NCBI GenBank assembly: GCA_030826945.1
Contig: JAPQLC010000004.1
Coordinates: 1-64,000 of the forward strand
Length of the DNA: 64,000 bases
Direction of reading: 5' to 3'
Source of the DNA: Candidatus Thiobius zoothamnicola
GTDB taxonomy: Bacteria; Pseudomonadota; Gammaproteobacteria; Chromatiales; Chromatiaceae
Below are positions 54,743 to 63,694 of this stretch, piece after piece (positions within the stretch are counted from its first letter, which is position 1; each line of letters begins with the position of its first letter). Under the pieces are notes generated by a model that was given only the letters and a program-made list of their open reading frames with translations, was not told where the DNA came from and made no database searches. A program made the translations under genes and the position numbers.

Positions 54743-55630
54743 ATGATTCAAGGCAGCCTCGTTGCTCTCGTCACCCCTATGCTATCAGATGGTCGCGTGG
54801 ATGACGTAGCGCTTAAACGCCTGATCGACTGGCATGTGGAGCAAGGCACGGATGCGATCATCTCAGTCGGCACCACAGGAGAGTCCGCCACTCTGGATGA
54901 AAACGAGCATTGCACGACCATCGCTCGCACGGTTGAACTGGCCGCAGGCCGTATACCCATCATCGCCGGTACTGGCGCCAACTCAACCAAAGAAGCGATT
55001 ACCTTAACCCGCTGCGCCCGGCAAGCTGGTGCGGACGCCTGCCTGCTCGTCACCCCCTATTACAATAAGCCAACCCAGCAAGGGTTATACCAGCACTTTA
55101 TGGCGGTCGCCGAAGCGGTGGACATTGATCAAATCCTATACAATGTACCGGGTCGCACAGCCGTTGACATGCTACCTGATACGATCATCCAACTGTCTGT
55201 CGCGCCCAATATCATCGGGGTAAAAGAAGCGACCGGCGATATTCAGCGGATCATTGAACTGCGTCAACGGGTTGATGAAAAATTCGCCATTTACAGTGGT
55301 GATGATGCCACGGCGCGCCAAGCTATTTTGCAAGGTGCCAACGGCGATATTTCCGTCACCGCCAATGTCGCGCCGACGGCGATGCATGCCATGTGCCAAG
55401 CCGCTTTATCTGGCGATGCCGCCAAGGCGGCGGAACTGGATGCCCCCCTGAGCGGTCTACATCAAGCATTATTCGCCGAATCCAACCCTATTCCGGTGAA
55501 ATACGCTTTATACGCCATGGGATTGATTGATCAGGGAATCCGTTTGCCACTGACTTGGTTATCGGCGGATGCACAGCCTGACGTATTACAGGCATTACAT
55601 CAGGCCGACATTAACGTCGCGGCGTCTTGA
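54743..55630 (+). CDS. dapA: 4-Hydroxy-tetrahydrodipicolinate synthase
   Basis: First committed enzyme of lysine and diaminopimelate synthesis: condenses pyruvate and aspartate semialdehyde. 295 residues. The Schiff-base lysine is K161 (GVKEATGD), with Tyr133 and Thr44/45 (GTTGES) as helpers and the YYNKP segment (107-110). ATG 54743 has GGAG seven bases upstream; the frame extends to 54611 without support. bamC follows, as in E. coli. Confidence 0.95.
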   Translation: MIQGSLVALVTPMLSDGRVDDVALKRLIDWHVEQGTDAIISVGTTGESATLDENEHCTTIARTVELAAGRIPIIAGTGANSTKEAITLTRCARQAGADACLLVTPYYNKPTQQGLYQHFMAVAEAVDIDQILYNVPGRTAVDMLPDTIIQLSVAPNIIGVKEATGDIQRIIELRQRVDEKFAIYSGDDATARQAILQGANGDISVTANVAPTAMHAMCQAALSGDAAKAAELDAPLSGLHQALFAESNPIPVKYALYAMGLIDQGIRLPLTWLSADAQPDVLQALHQADINVAAS

Positions 55631-55659
55631 GAAATATATCAGCACGACATTGAGCAAAA

Positions 55660-56811
55660 ATGAAATTCCGACTCCAACCAATATTCTGGATTATCACCGC
55701 CTTGGGGCTTAGCGCCTGCAGCAGCACAGGCATTGATGAATTAATTCCCGACAGCTCAGTCGATTACAAACGCGAAAAACAAGCGCAGCGTAACTTGGTC
55801 GTACCGCCTGATCTGGCATCCGCGCGCATCAATGATCGCATGCGGGTACCAGACTTGCTGGATGTTTCGCCCAGCTATTCCGGCCTGTCGATGGATCAGG
55901 AAAGTCGGAATACGCAACCATTCAGCCCACTGAAAAGCCATGTATTGCCAGAGAACTCCCAAGTTGAAGTCGGACGGGATGGCGATATGCGCTGGTTGAT
56001 CGTGGATGCCCCCGCCGAGGCAGTATGGGATCGCGTTATCGATTTCTGGCAGGATCAAGGCACATTACTGGAAGAACAAAACCCGCAACTGGGGTTTATG
56101 CGCACCGCCTGGCTGGAAAACCGCGCCAACATCTCGCGTGACTTCATCACTGACAGTTTACGCCGGGTTTTTGACGGACTTTATGAAACCGGCTTGCGTG
56201 ATCAATACCAGGTACGTTTTGAACGTCTGGATAACCGCAAAACCGAACTTTATCTGACGCACTATGGCATGCAGGAAAAGTTGGTCGAAACCGCTTCCAG
56301 CACAGGCGAAAACACTATCTGGACATTACGCGACCGCGACCCGCAATTAGAGGCGGTGATGTTGCGCCGACTGATGGTATTTCTGGGCACGACTGATGAA
56401 CGCGCGCGCGCACAATTAGCCGCAGACAGCAAGCGCAAACAATCTTTAGTACAGATGGTGAAAGGCGACGAAGGTGCCAAATTGCTGATCCCTGAAGGCT
56501 TCGCCCGGTCATGGCGCTTGATCGGCCTGGCATTGGACCGGGCCGGATTCGTCATTGAAGATCGCAACCGATCCGCCGGTCTTTATTACATCCAATATAA
56601 CGACCCGGCCACCCGAGCAACAAGCAGCGGTTTCTGGTCCATGTTCAAGTTCTGGGGCGAAGATGAGGCACCCAAAGACAATCGCTACCAAATTCTGGTG
56701 CGTAACGCAGGCAATCTGGTTGAAACATCCGTATTAAACAGCCAGGGTAAGCCTGACCGTACAGACACCAGCGTACGCATCATTGATCTGTTGCGCGAAC
56801 AACTGCAGTAA
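55660..56811 (+). CDS. bamC: Outer membrane assembly lipoprotein BamC
   Basis: Lipoprotein of the BAM complex that inserts beta-barrel proteins in the outer membrane. 383 residues. The signal ends in LSAC (lipobox, about residue 20). Two helix-grip BamC domains follow: about 105-215 (RWLIVDAPAEAVWDRVIDFW) and about 275-380 (SWRLIGLALDRAGFVIEDRNR). The position after dapA is conserved in gammaproteobacteria and supports the call. Confidence 0.93.
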   Translation: MKFRLQPIFWIITALGLSACSSTGIDELIPDSSVDYKREKQAQRNLVVPPDLASARINDRMRVPDLLDVSPSYSGLSMDQESRNTQPFSPLKSHVLPENSQVEVGRDGDMRWLIVDAPAEAVWDRVIDFWQDQGTLLEEQNPQLGFMRTAWLENRANISRDFITDSLRRVFDGLYETGLRDQYQVRFERLDNRKTELYLTHYGMQEKLVETASSTGENTIWTLRDRDPQLEAVMLRRLMVFLGTTDERARAQLAADSKRKQSLVQMVKGDEGAKLLIPEGFARSWRLIGLALDRAGFVIEDRNRSAGLYYIQYNDPATRATSSGFWSMFKFWGEDEAPKDNRYQILVRNAGNLVETSVLNSQGKPDRTDTSVRIIDLLREQLQ

Positions 56812-56822
56812 AACGCGACGCC

Positions 56823-57593
56823 ATGGCACTACGCTTCGCATCTTTAGGCAGCGGCAGCCGGGGCAACGCCACATTAGTCCAATCTGAGCGGACATTATTG
56901 CTGATTGACTGCGGCTTCAGTTTACGTGAGATTGAGCAACGTCTGCGTCAGGCCAAGGTTTCCCCGTCGCAAATCAACGCCATTTTCGTCACGCACGAAC
57001 ATGGCGATCACAGACGCGGCATCGGACCACTGGCCAGGCGTTATGGCCTGACAGTGTTTATGACGCACGGCACAGGCCGTGCGGCTGACTTCGGCAAACT
57101 GCCTGACCGCCGCCTATTCGGCAGTCATGATGCGTCTTTCCAGGTCGGAGATATTGAGATCACCCCAGTTGCCGTGCCGCATGACGCGCGCGAACCCTGT
57201 CAGTTCGTGTTCCGCCACATGACGCAGGCATTGGGTTTATTAACGGATCTCGGCAGCATCACCCCCTACCTGATTGACTGTTACGCTGAACTGGACGCCT
57301 TATTGCTGGAGTGCAATCATGACGTTCAAATGCTCGCGCGCGGCCCCTACCCCCCTTCCTTACAAGCACGGGTCGGCGGCGATTACGGCCATCTGAATAA
57401 TGCGCAAGCAGCACAATTTCTCAGTCAGATCAACTACCAACGGCTGCAATATTTAGTGGCTGGTCATCTGAGTGAAAAAAATAATACGCCAGAACTCGCC
57501 AAACAAGTGCTAAGTGATGTTGACGCCTGCATTCCCTCTCGCCTAACCCTGTTGCAACAAACCGAAGTCAGTCAATGGTATGCCTTGAGTTGA
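56823..57593 (+). CDS. Metallo-beta-lactamase-fold hydrolase (YycJ-like)
   Basis: Protein of 256 residues with an MBL fold. The start FASLGSGSRGNATLV and the metal site THEHGDHRRG (HxHxDH) are typical of the YycJ/WalJ group; a second His lies in VPHDAREP and an Asp in TDLGSIT. Firmicute members act in cell wall or DNA processing; the role in gammaproteobacteria is not clear. It lies 11 bp after bamC. Confidence 0.85.
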   Translation: MALRFASLGSGSRGNATLVQSERTLLLIDCGFSLREIEQRLRQAKVSPSQINAIFVTHEHGDHRRGIGPLARRYGLTVFMTHGTGRAADFGKLPDRRLFGSHDASFQVGDIEITPVAVPHDAREPCQFVFRHMTQALGLLTDLGSITPYLIDCYAELDALLLECNHDVQMLARGPYPPSLQARVGGDYGHLNNAQAAQFLSQINYQRLQYLVAGHLSEKNNTPELAKQVLSDVDACIPSRLTLLQQTEVSQWYALS

Positions 57594-57644
57594 GGGTATC
57601 GCAGTAAAAATGCGCGAAAATTTAGCGGCAGATACCGCCATCCT

Positions 57645-58094
57645 TCAACTCGGTTGAGGAAATGGTTTCGCAAAGGTAAAAGCGTCACGGCTCGGCCCTC
57701 GTTCTTGCAGCATCGCCAGCCGCTCTTTTCCCTCACGGAGACTTGGAAGATGACCTGCCGGAATCCACCACAAGACCTGATGAACAGGCTTCATTTTATT
57801 GAACCAAGCATCGCGATCCCGAATCAACTCAACATGAGCTGACTGATAAACATATCTTTTCAACGATTCCACATCATCCCAAACACTCATGTTCACCAGG
57901 AGCATTGGATCTTCAAATGCCCGGATAGCGGTAGCATCCCCTGCTTCGGTCTGCAACCGCCAGACAAAACCTGGAGCCTTATCCGCTAAGGCATGTATTT
58001 CATCAATACGCGCAACAAAACCCCGCATGGTTTGCGATTCCATGGCATCTTTGGCTTGGGCGATATTGATCTGAGCCAAGTGGAATGCTGACAT
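57645..58094 (-). CDS. DUF3291 family protein
   Basis: Protein of 149 residues matching DUF3291: start FHLAQINIAQAK, central APGFVWRLQ and MLLVNMSVWDDVESLKRYVY segments, then a tail with WWIPAGHLPSLREGKERL. It has a dimeric ferredoxin-like (ABM/EthD-like) fold in which enzymes use small ligands, but no function is known. ATG 58094 follows AAGGAA; a longer frame to 58142 lacks a site. Confidence 0.85.
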   Translation of the reverse strand: MSAFHLAQINIAQAKDAMESQTMRGFVARIDEIHALADKAPGFVWRLQTEAGDATAIRAFEDPMLLVNMSVWDDVESLKRYVYQSAHVELIRDRDAWFNKMKPVHQVLWWIPAGHLPSLREGKERLAMLQERGPSRDAFTFAKPFPQPS

Positions 58095-58151
58095 GCTTTG
58101 TTCCTTTACTGACTTATTGGCAAGCAACTGATGATGGCTCATCGAATACCA

Positions 58152-59156
58152 TCAAGCGTCCGTAGATTCGCCATATTCCGCATAATACCGGTCAAAAGGC
58201 AAGGGCAGACCTTTCCCGGGTTTTCCTTGCGCTGACACGCCGCCAGGGATTCTTTCGCCGCCAACGTACCCGATAAGTTCAAAATCCGCATAGGCATAGT
58301 CAAAAATGGATTGAGGTTGACGGGTAAAGGACAGTTTAGGGAATTCGCGCACCTCAGCACCCAACTGTTTCTCCACTTGATCGAAATGATTATCGTAGAC
58401 ATGCACATCCTGGCCGATCCAGATAAATTCCTTGGCTTTGCAACCCAGTTGATGGGCCACCATATGTAAGAGCAACGCATATTGGGCGATATTGAAAGGC
58501 ACGCCGAGGAATGCATCGCAACTGCGCTGAGTCAAGGAGCAACTGAGTTCATTCCGGCTTTTTTCATAATAGAACTGCAACCGGTCATGGCAAATCTTGA
58601 TGGATTGAAGCGGAATATGATCGGGTCGCCAGGCTTCCACGACATGCGATCTGGCCTCTGGCCGGTTTTTCAACCCATCCATCAGCACAGCGATCTGATC
58701 AACTTCCTGTCGCCACTTGCCCTCCGGACAACGACCAACATCCTGAAGATCCTGTTTGACCACACTGCAAGCGCGGCGCGTGCGATGTGAGCACGGCATA
58801 CACACCTTAATCCGGTTAACATCAGGATCCACCGGCCAATGTCGCCATTGATACCCATACATCGGCCCGACATAATTCTTCTCATTCCCCCACACATCCC
58901 AGAAATGCACATTATTGTCGTGTAAGAAATCCAGACGTTGCGAGCCGGATAAAAACCACAGCATCTCGTAAGCAATACCCTTGAACCAGGTTTGCTTGGA
59001 AGTGATCAGCGGCAACCGCCGATCACTCAGGTCATATCTCAACATATGACAGAATATCTGCCTCCTGCCGTAATCATCTCCGTCATCCTTTTCATAAACT
59101 CCGTTATCCAGAATATGACGGAGCATCGCCAGATATCCACTCTCATCTTTATCCAT
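58152..59156 (-). CDS. thyA: Divergent thymidylate synthase
   Basis: Related to ThyA (dUMP to dTMP with methylene-THF), but 334 residues against 264 in E. coli. Conserved: the catalytic Cys189 (IKICHDRLQFYY), RSCDAFLGVPFNIAQYALL with Asn222, and QSIFDYAYADFE. Unusual: an extra segment of about 45 residues (109-152) with Cys119, 122, 130 and 143, which could bind a metal; the R-T-G-T loop of ThyA reads DDYGRRQIF; the Arg pair that binds phosphate (SRR) reads ARSH; and the LPPCH motif is replaced. It may still be a thymidylate synthase, or it may use another nucleotide. Ends 9 bp before the neighbouring minus-strand gene. Confidence 0.75.
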   Translation of the reverse strand: MDKDESGYLAMLRHILDNGVYEKDDGDDYGRRQIFCHMLRYDLSDRRLPLITSKQTWFKGIAYEMLWFLSGSQRLDFLHDNNVHFWDVWGNEKNYVGPMYGYQWRHWPVDPDVNRIKVCMPCSHRTRRACSVVKQDLQDVGRCPEGKWRQEVDQIAVLMDGLKNRPEARSHVVEAWRPDHIPLQSIKICHDRLQFYYEKSRNELSCSLTQRSCDAFLGVPFNIAQYALLLHMVAHQLGCKAKEFIWIGQDVHVYDNHFDQVEKQLGAEVREFPKLSFTRQPQSIFDYAYADFELIGYVGGERIPGGVSAQGKPGKGLPLPFDRYYAEYGESTDA

Positions 59157-59269
59157 ATCATCGGGTCTCTTATGTTATTAATGGCTACGGATTGGGCGAA
59201 TCTGCGAGCAAAGCCTCATCAATACCCCCAGCACCCCAAAAGCAGGAAGCATATACAGAGATTGCCCAT

Positions 59270-61123
59270 TTAGCGCAAATTATCCGCGCCGTATCGTTTC
59301 ACCATCACTTCCTGCTGGGTCTGGATAATACGGAAGGCGTCTTTCAAATAGCCCCGCTCCAGGCTCGGCAACGTTTTCGGATCAAGGAAATTATCCGGCG
59401 TTTCATCTCGCGCAATTTGGGCAGCCTGATGACGGATGCGCAAACCGGCGATGAAAGTCCAGGCATCTTTCAGGTTATCCGCCATTTCAGTCGAAACCAG
59501 CTTTTTCTCCACCGCCTGCTCCAGACGTTGCAAAGTGTTCACGGCTTCAATACCGCCAGCCAGTGCCAACACCCTGGCAATATCCGTCAGCGGCACAATA
59601 CCGGTATGCTTGAGATCCAAAGTATCATCATGCTGACCATCGTGGATCAACACAAATTGGCGGAAAAAGCCCAGGGGTGGACGATGCTGCATGGCGTTTG
59701 ACATCAAATAAGCCAGAAAAAACTGATTACCCCGGGTCAATTCCAGCATTTGTGCCTGCAGTTGCTGGAAAAGGCCCATGTCGCCATGCACAGGACGCAA
59801 ATCAAAGAAAATACTGGCCAGCATCAACGCCATAGGATCAGGCGAACTCACCCAATGAGCATAGTAAGCCAACCAATTCGCAAGCGGCTGGCGCCATTTC
59901 GCATTGGTCGCCATGGCGTCCCCGGGACAATAAATAAAACCGCATGCATTCAATCCATCGCTGACGAACTTGGACAGTTCGGCGAAATAAGCATCATCTG
60001 TCGGCTGCATGACATCGCTGATGAGCAGCGCATTGTCCTGATCCGAATGCGAGCTTTGCTCCAAACGACCTTGAGAGCCACCAGCCATCCAGACATAAGG
60101 CACCGGCGGTGGCCCCAGTTCAGCTTCGGCCAATTGCAACAAACGTATCGTGATAGCATCCGTCATACGCGACAAGGTTTCGCCCAATTGCGCCGCGTTG
60201 GCCCCGTTGTTCACCCATTGGCGATGTAATAAGGGAATACGAGTGCTGTATTTAACCAGCGTGGCGGTATCTGGTGCTTTTGCAATACTGCCAGCCAATA
60301 GCGCAGCGTTACCCCCCTGATTGAGCATAATATCGGTCGTGGTGAACATACCCAGTATTTCATCACCCCGACAAACCGGCAGATGATGAATATTGCGCCT
60401 GACCATGTACAATAAGGCGGCATTAACCGAGGTCTCAGGCGATATCGTATGCGGATCCGTCGTCATGATGGCGCTAACCGGATCAGTGACTGACCGACCA
60501 ACAGCCAGACAACGCTTACGAAAATCCCGATCCGTCAGAATACCCGCCAATTTACCCTGATCAGAGATCAATAAAGAACTGACGTTCTGTTCCGTCATAT
60601 ATTTGGCGGCTGCCTGAATGGACTGATCCGTTTCAATACAAACCGGCGGATGCCGGATCAAATCTGAAACGGGTTGTTGGTTGGCCAATTCCAACGGATT
60701 TTCTTCATGCAGATTCGCTACGGCATTTTGCAACCGTTTATGCAAAGAATGGGTGAAAAATTCGCCGAACTTCGGATAAGTCCGCCCAAGATCATCCATC
60801 AAATGACAATCAGCCATATAGAGCAGACTATCTTCAATCGCTTTGCCCGACCTGGCCTGTTGATTAAACGATTTGCAATCTGCCACATAGAGCGCGCCCT
60901 CAGCCAGTTTCTCGTACAGACTTTCGCTGTTCTGATCCGCCAATTCCAAGGCTCCGCTACGCACGATGTAACACTTATTCGCATGTGGTGGGAAATCCGT
61001 TCCCCGGCGTAAATAAATGATCTCCAATTGTTCCGGCAGACGCTTCAATGCTTCTTCAGGTAACACATTGAAAGGCGGATGCTGGGCAAGAAATTGTTGA
61101 ATCTCAATCAGTTCGATTTCCAT
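59270..61123 (-). CDS. Cyclic-nucleotide-binding/CBS/DUF294 nucleotidyltransferase-like protein
   Basis: Multi-domain cytoplasmic protein of 617 residues. A cNMP-binding-type domain (about 15-130) comes first. Two CBS domains follow (about 155-275; TEQNVSSLLISDQGKLAGILTDRDF, then RRNIHHLPVCRGDEILGMFTTTD). A nucleotidyltransferase-like DUF294 domain is next (about 330-450, GGSQGRLEQSSHSDQDNAL) and then a DUF294_C substrate domain (about 480-610). These resemble GlnD-like signal transduction enzymes without a known substrate. The conserved G-S-x-GR-x-EQ and D-x-DN residues look intact. It is alone, between thyA and tRNA-Arg. Confidence 0.9.
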   Translation of the reverse strand: MEIELIEIQQFLAQHPPFNVLPEEALKRLPEQLEIIYLRRGTDFPPHANKCYIVRSGALELADQNSESLYEKLAEGALYVADCKSFNQQARSGKAIEDSLLYMADCHLMDDLGRTYPKFGEFFTHSLHKRLQNAVANLHEENPLELANQQPVSDLIRHPPVCIETDQSIQAAAKYMTEQNVSSLLISDQGKLAGILTDRDFRKRCLAVGRSVTDPVSAIMTTDPHTISPETSVNAALLYMVRRNIHHLPVCRGDEILGMFTTTDIMLNQGGNAALLAGSIAKAPDTATLVKYSTRIPLLHRQWVNNGANAAQLGETLSRMTDAITIRLLQLAEAELGPPPVPYVWMAGGSQGRLEQSSHSDQDNALLISDVMQPTDDAYFAELSKFVSDGLNACGFIYCPGDAMATNAKWRQPLANWLAYYAHWVSSPDPMALMLASIFFDLRPVHGDMGLFQQLQAQMLELTRGNQFFLAYLMSNAMQHRPPLGFFRQFVLIHDGQHDDTLDLKHTGIVPLTDIARVLALAGGIEAVNTLQRLEQAVEKKLVSTEMADNLKDAWTFIAGLRIRHQAAQIARDETPDNFLDPKTLPSLERGYLKDAFRIIQTQQEVMVKRYGADNLR

Positions 61124-61352
61124 ACGGGCTGCTGGCTGCTATTAATAAAGCGGGAGTATAGGATGAATAATCAACGGCTGCCTCAGATCACGATTAATCC
61201 TTTTAATTCGTCTCTCCACCTATAATTAGCCGGACGAATTCATAATATAAATTTCTTAGTCAGACCAAAACATGTAAAATGCTTGCGCTTCAGGTGGAAT
61301 CCGCTCTATCTCGGCCATCAGCGGATTTACCCGAAACCGATTCCCCCTAAAA

Positions 61353-61429
61353 GCCCCTGTAGCTCAGTTGGATAGAGCAGCCGCCTCCTAAGCGGCAGGT
61401 CGGACGTTCAAATCGTCTCAGGGGCACCA
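61353..61429 (+). tRNA. tRNA-Arg (anticodon CCT)
   Basis: The cloverleaf is complete: acceptor GCCCCTG with CAGGGGC, D-arm AGCTCAGTTGGATAGAGC, anticodon stem GCCGC/GCGGC with loop CTCCTAA, T-arm with TTCAAAT, and the CCA end encoded in the DNA (61427-61429). The anticodon CCT reads the arginine codon AGG. Convergent with tRNA-Ser, 200 bp apart. Confidence 0.95.
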
Positions 61430-61629
61430 TACTTCTCCACACAATCACGAGCATATTCCATGCTTCCACCAAAGCCTAAAAACGCTTTAAAAAGCAAAAA
61501 CTGGAATCGTATAGGAAGAAACCGTGGGGAAAATGTATGCGGTTACCCAAAAGCCTTCCTTAATCGGAAGAACAGGGAAAATCTCCAAAAGGAGAGGCCA
61601 AAAGCTATTTGAGGCTTTACAGGATAGTA

Positions 61630-61722
61630 TGGCGGAGAGTGAGGGATTCGAACCCTCGATGGAGCTATTAACCCCATACTCCCTTAGCAGGGGAGCGCCT
61701 TCAGCCACTCGGCCAACTCTCC
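61630..61722 (-). tRNA. tRNA-Ser (anticodon GCT)
   Basis: On the minus strand, acceptor GGAGAGT pairs with ACTCTCC and is followed by GCCA. The anticodon stem CTCCC/GGGAG has loop CTGCTAA, giving anticodon GCT (codon AGC). A long variable arm, the mark of tRNA-Ser, and a GGTTCGAATCC T-loop are present. csrA lies upstream on the same strand. Confidence 0.95.
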
Positions 61723-61895
61723 ATATTCAGTGCACTAGTGTGGCATAGCCGAGCGTGAACTATACAAGCTTAAAACAATTTATCCAATGGCTTATTCAAG
61801 GGATGATGAAGGCGATTCGTGGCTAACAGATCAGATCCATGCCGTGAACAAACAGCAGAATCAATTCTGATTAACAATCAATGAGACAATAATCC

Positions 61896-62096
61896 TTATT
61901 CACCACTTGCTGACGCTTGCTGCTGTTGACGCTGCTCATTCTTGATGCGTTCGTAAATTTCTTCCCGATGTACTGCGACATCTCTCGGCGCATTGACGCC
62001 AATACGAACTTGATTACCCTTAACGCCTAAAACAGTAACGGTGACATCGTCACCAATCATTAGGGTCTCTCCAACCCGCCGTGTCAGTATCAACAT
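61896..62096 (-). CDS. csrA: Carbon storage regulator CsrA
   Basis: RNA-binding translational regulator that binds GGA motifs in leaders. The conserved [24 protein letters not shown] start, [16 protein letters not shown] and HREEIYERI are as in E. coli CsrA (61 residues); this protein has 66 with a Gln-rich tail. ATG 62096 follows GGGAG; the frame continues to 62198 without a site. The lysC-csrA-tRNA-Ser order is the usual gammaproteobacterial one. Confidence 0.95.
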   Translation of the reverse strand: MLILTRRVGETLMIGDDVTVTVLGVKGNQVRIGVNAPRDVAVHREEIYERIKNEQRQQQQASASGE

Positions 62097-62245
62097 GAGC
62101 AACTCCCGCGTCCCAGAAAAAAAACAAGGAACCGATTTTTCAATCAATTCCTTGTAACGAAAATGCCAACTAAGCTTGATATTGTGCTTGGCGGGCATTA
62201 TAGGTATCGCTCACCTGAGCCTAATAGGGTAAAAGGTCATGTTTA

Positions 62246-63463
62246 TCAGGTATCCAGTTCAAAAGCCTCATGCAATGTTCTTACGCCGAGTTCCAAATAC
62301 TTCTCATCCACCACCACGGATATCTTGATCTCAGACGTAGAAATCATCTGAATATTGATCCCCTCTTTCGATAAAGCCGCGAACATCCGGCTGGCAATAC
62401 CGGCATGGGAACGCATGCCAACGCCCACCAAAGAGATTTTGACGATTTTCTCATCCCCCAGCACTTCCTGTGCCTGCAATGCTTCAGCAACATTTTGCAG
62501 AATCTGTTTCGCTTTCACATATTCAGTACGATGGATCGTAAAGGTGAAATTCGCCGTATTATCATGCGCGATGTTTTGCACAATCATATCCACTTCAATA
62601 TTGGCATCACTGATCGGGCCAAGTATCTTATAAGCCACGCCTGGTTGATCTGGCACACCGCGCACGGTTAACTTGGCTTCATCACGATTAAATGCAATGC
62701 CTGCTATCTTAGCTGCTTCCACACCCTTACCCTCAAATGTAATCAAAGTGCCGTCACCTTCTTCCGCAAAGCTGGATAACACACGTAACGGCACATTAAA
62801 TTTACCAGCAAACTCAACAGCACGAATTTGCAACACCTTAGAACCCAGGCTGGCCATTTCCAGCATTTCTTCAAAGGTGATTTGATCCAGCTTACGCGCC
62901 TTGGATTCAATACGAGGATCTGTCGTGTAAACGCCATCCACGTCAGTGAATATTTGACATTCATCCGCTTTAAGCGCAGCGGCCATCGCCACCGCCGTCG
63001 TATCCGATCCGCCGCGTCCCAGCGTGGTGATATCGCCATATTCATCAACACCCTGAAAACCCGCCACGACCACAATACGCCCTGCTTCAATATCCGCACG
63101 CACCCTGGCCTGATCGATATTCATGATACGCGCTTTGCTATGCGCGCTATCAGTCAGAATATCCACTTGCGGTCCGGTATAGGAGCGCGCTTCGCAACCC
63201 AGTTCATGCAACGCCATGCATAACAGCGCAATCGTGACCTGCTCGCCCGTCGAGACCAACACATCCATCTCCCGCGCGCTGGGACTGCCGCTGATCGACT
63301 TCGCCATGCCGATCAGACGATTGGTCTCTCCCGACATGGCTGAAACCACGACAACAATCTCATTACCCGCATCACGGTATTTTTTCACACGACGCGCCAC
63401 ATGTTGGATACGTTCGACCGAACCCACCGATGTGCCGCCATACTTCTGCACAACCAGCGCCAT
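62246..63463 (-). CDS. lysC: Aspartate kinase
   Basis: Phosphorylates aspartate, the entry to lysine, threonine and methionine synthesis and to DapA's substrate. 405 residues of the class with an N-terminal kinase domain (VVQKYGGTSVGS; GRGGSDTTAVA) and two ACT domains (about 270-400), where lysine or threonine inhibit. It has the length of the monofunctional, alpha/beta-type enzyme (no internal start is seen). The csrA start is 149 bp downstream. The gene is divergent from the epimerase gene at the window edge. Confidence 0.95.
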   Translation of the reverse strand: MALVVQKYGGTSVGSVERIQHVARRVKKYRDAGNEIVVVVSAMSGETNRLIGMAKSISGSPSAREMDVLVSTGEQVTIALLCMALHELGCEARSYTGPQVDILTDSAHSKARIMNIDQARVRADIEAGRIVVVAGFQGVDEYGDITTLGRGGSDTTAVAMAAALKADECQIFTDVDGVYTTDPRIESKARKLDQITFEEMLEMASLGSKVLQIRAVEFAGKFNVPLRVLSSFAEEGDGTLITFEGKGVEAAKIAGIAFNRDEAKLTVRGVPDQPGVAYKILGPISDANIEVDMIVQNIAHDNTANFTFTIHRTEYVKAKQILQNVAEALQAQEVLGDEKIVKISLVGVGMRSHAGIASRMFAALSKEGINIQMISTSEIKISVVVDEKYLELGVRTLHEAFELDT

Positions 63464-63694
63464 AAACCAAACCGCCCGTAAATCAAATGGCGGATTTGAT
63501 CAACTCAGGAACCAAATAGCAAGCACCTGCCGAATTTAAAGCGGAGTACACTTTGGTAAGCTGCTAAAATTCCACGTGAACACCAACCTAATTTCAGTGA
63601 ACGACTGATTCACCCACCATCTGGGTGTAGATGAAATAAACTACCCCCCGCAAGCAATGAGCCATTGACTCTGAAGAACTCAAAAGGACAAAAA

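Noticed and set aside
61487..61748. Small open frames over the tRNA-Ser region
   Set aside because: They overlap the tRNA-Ser gene and its flank and are products of its sequence, not proteins.
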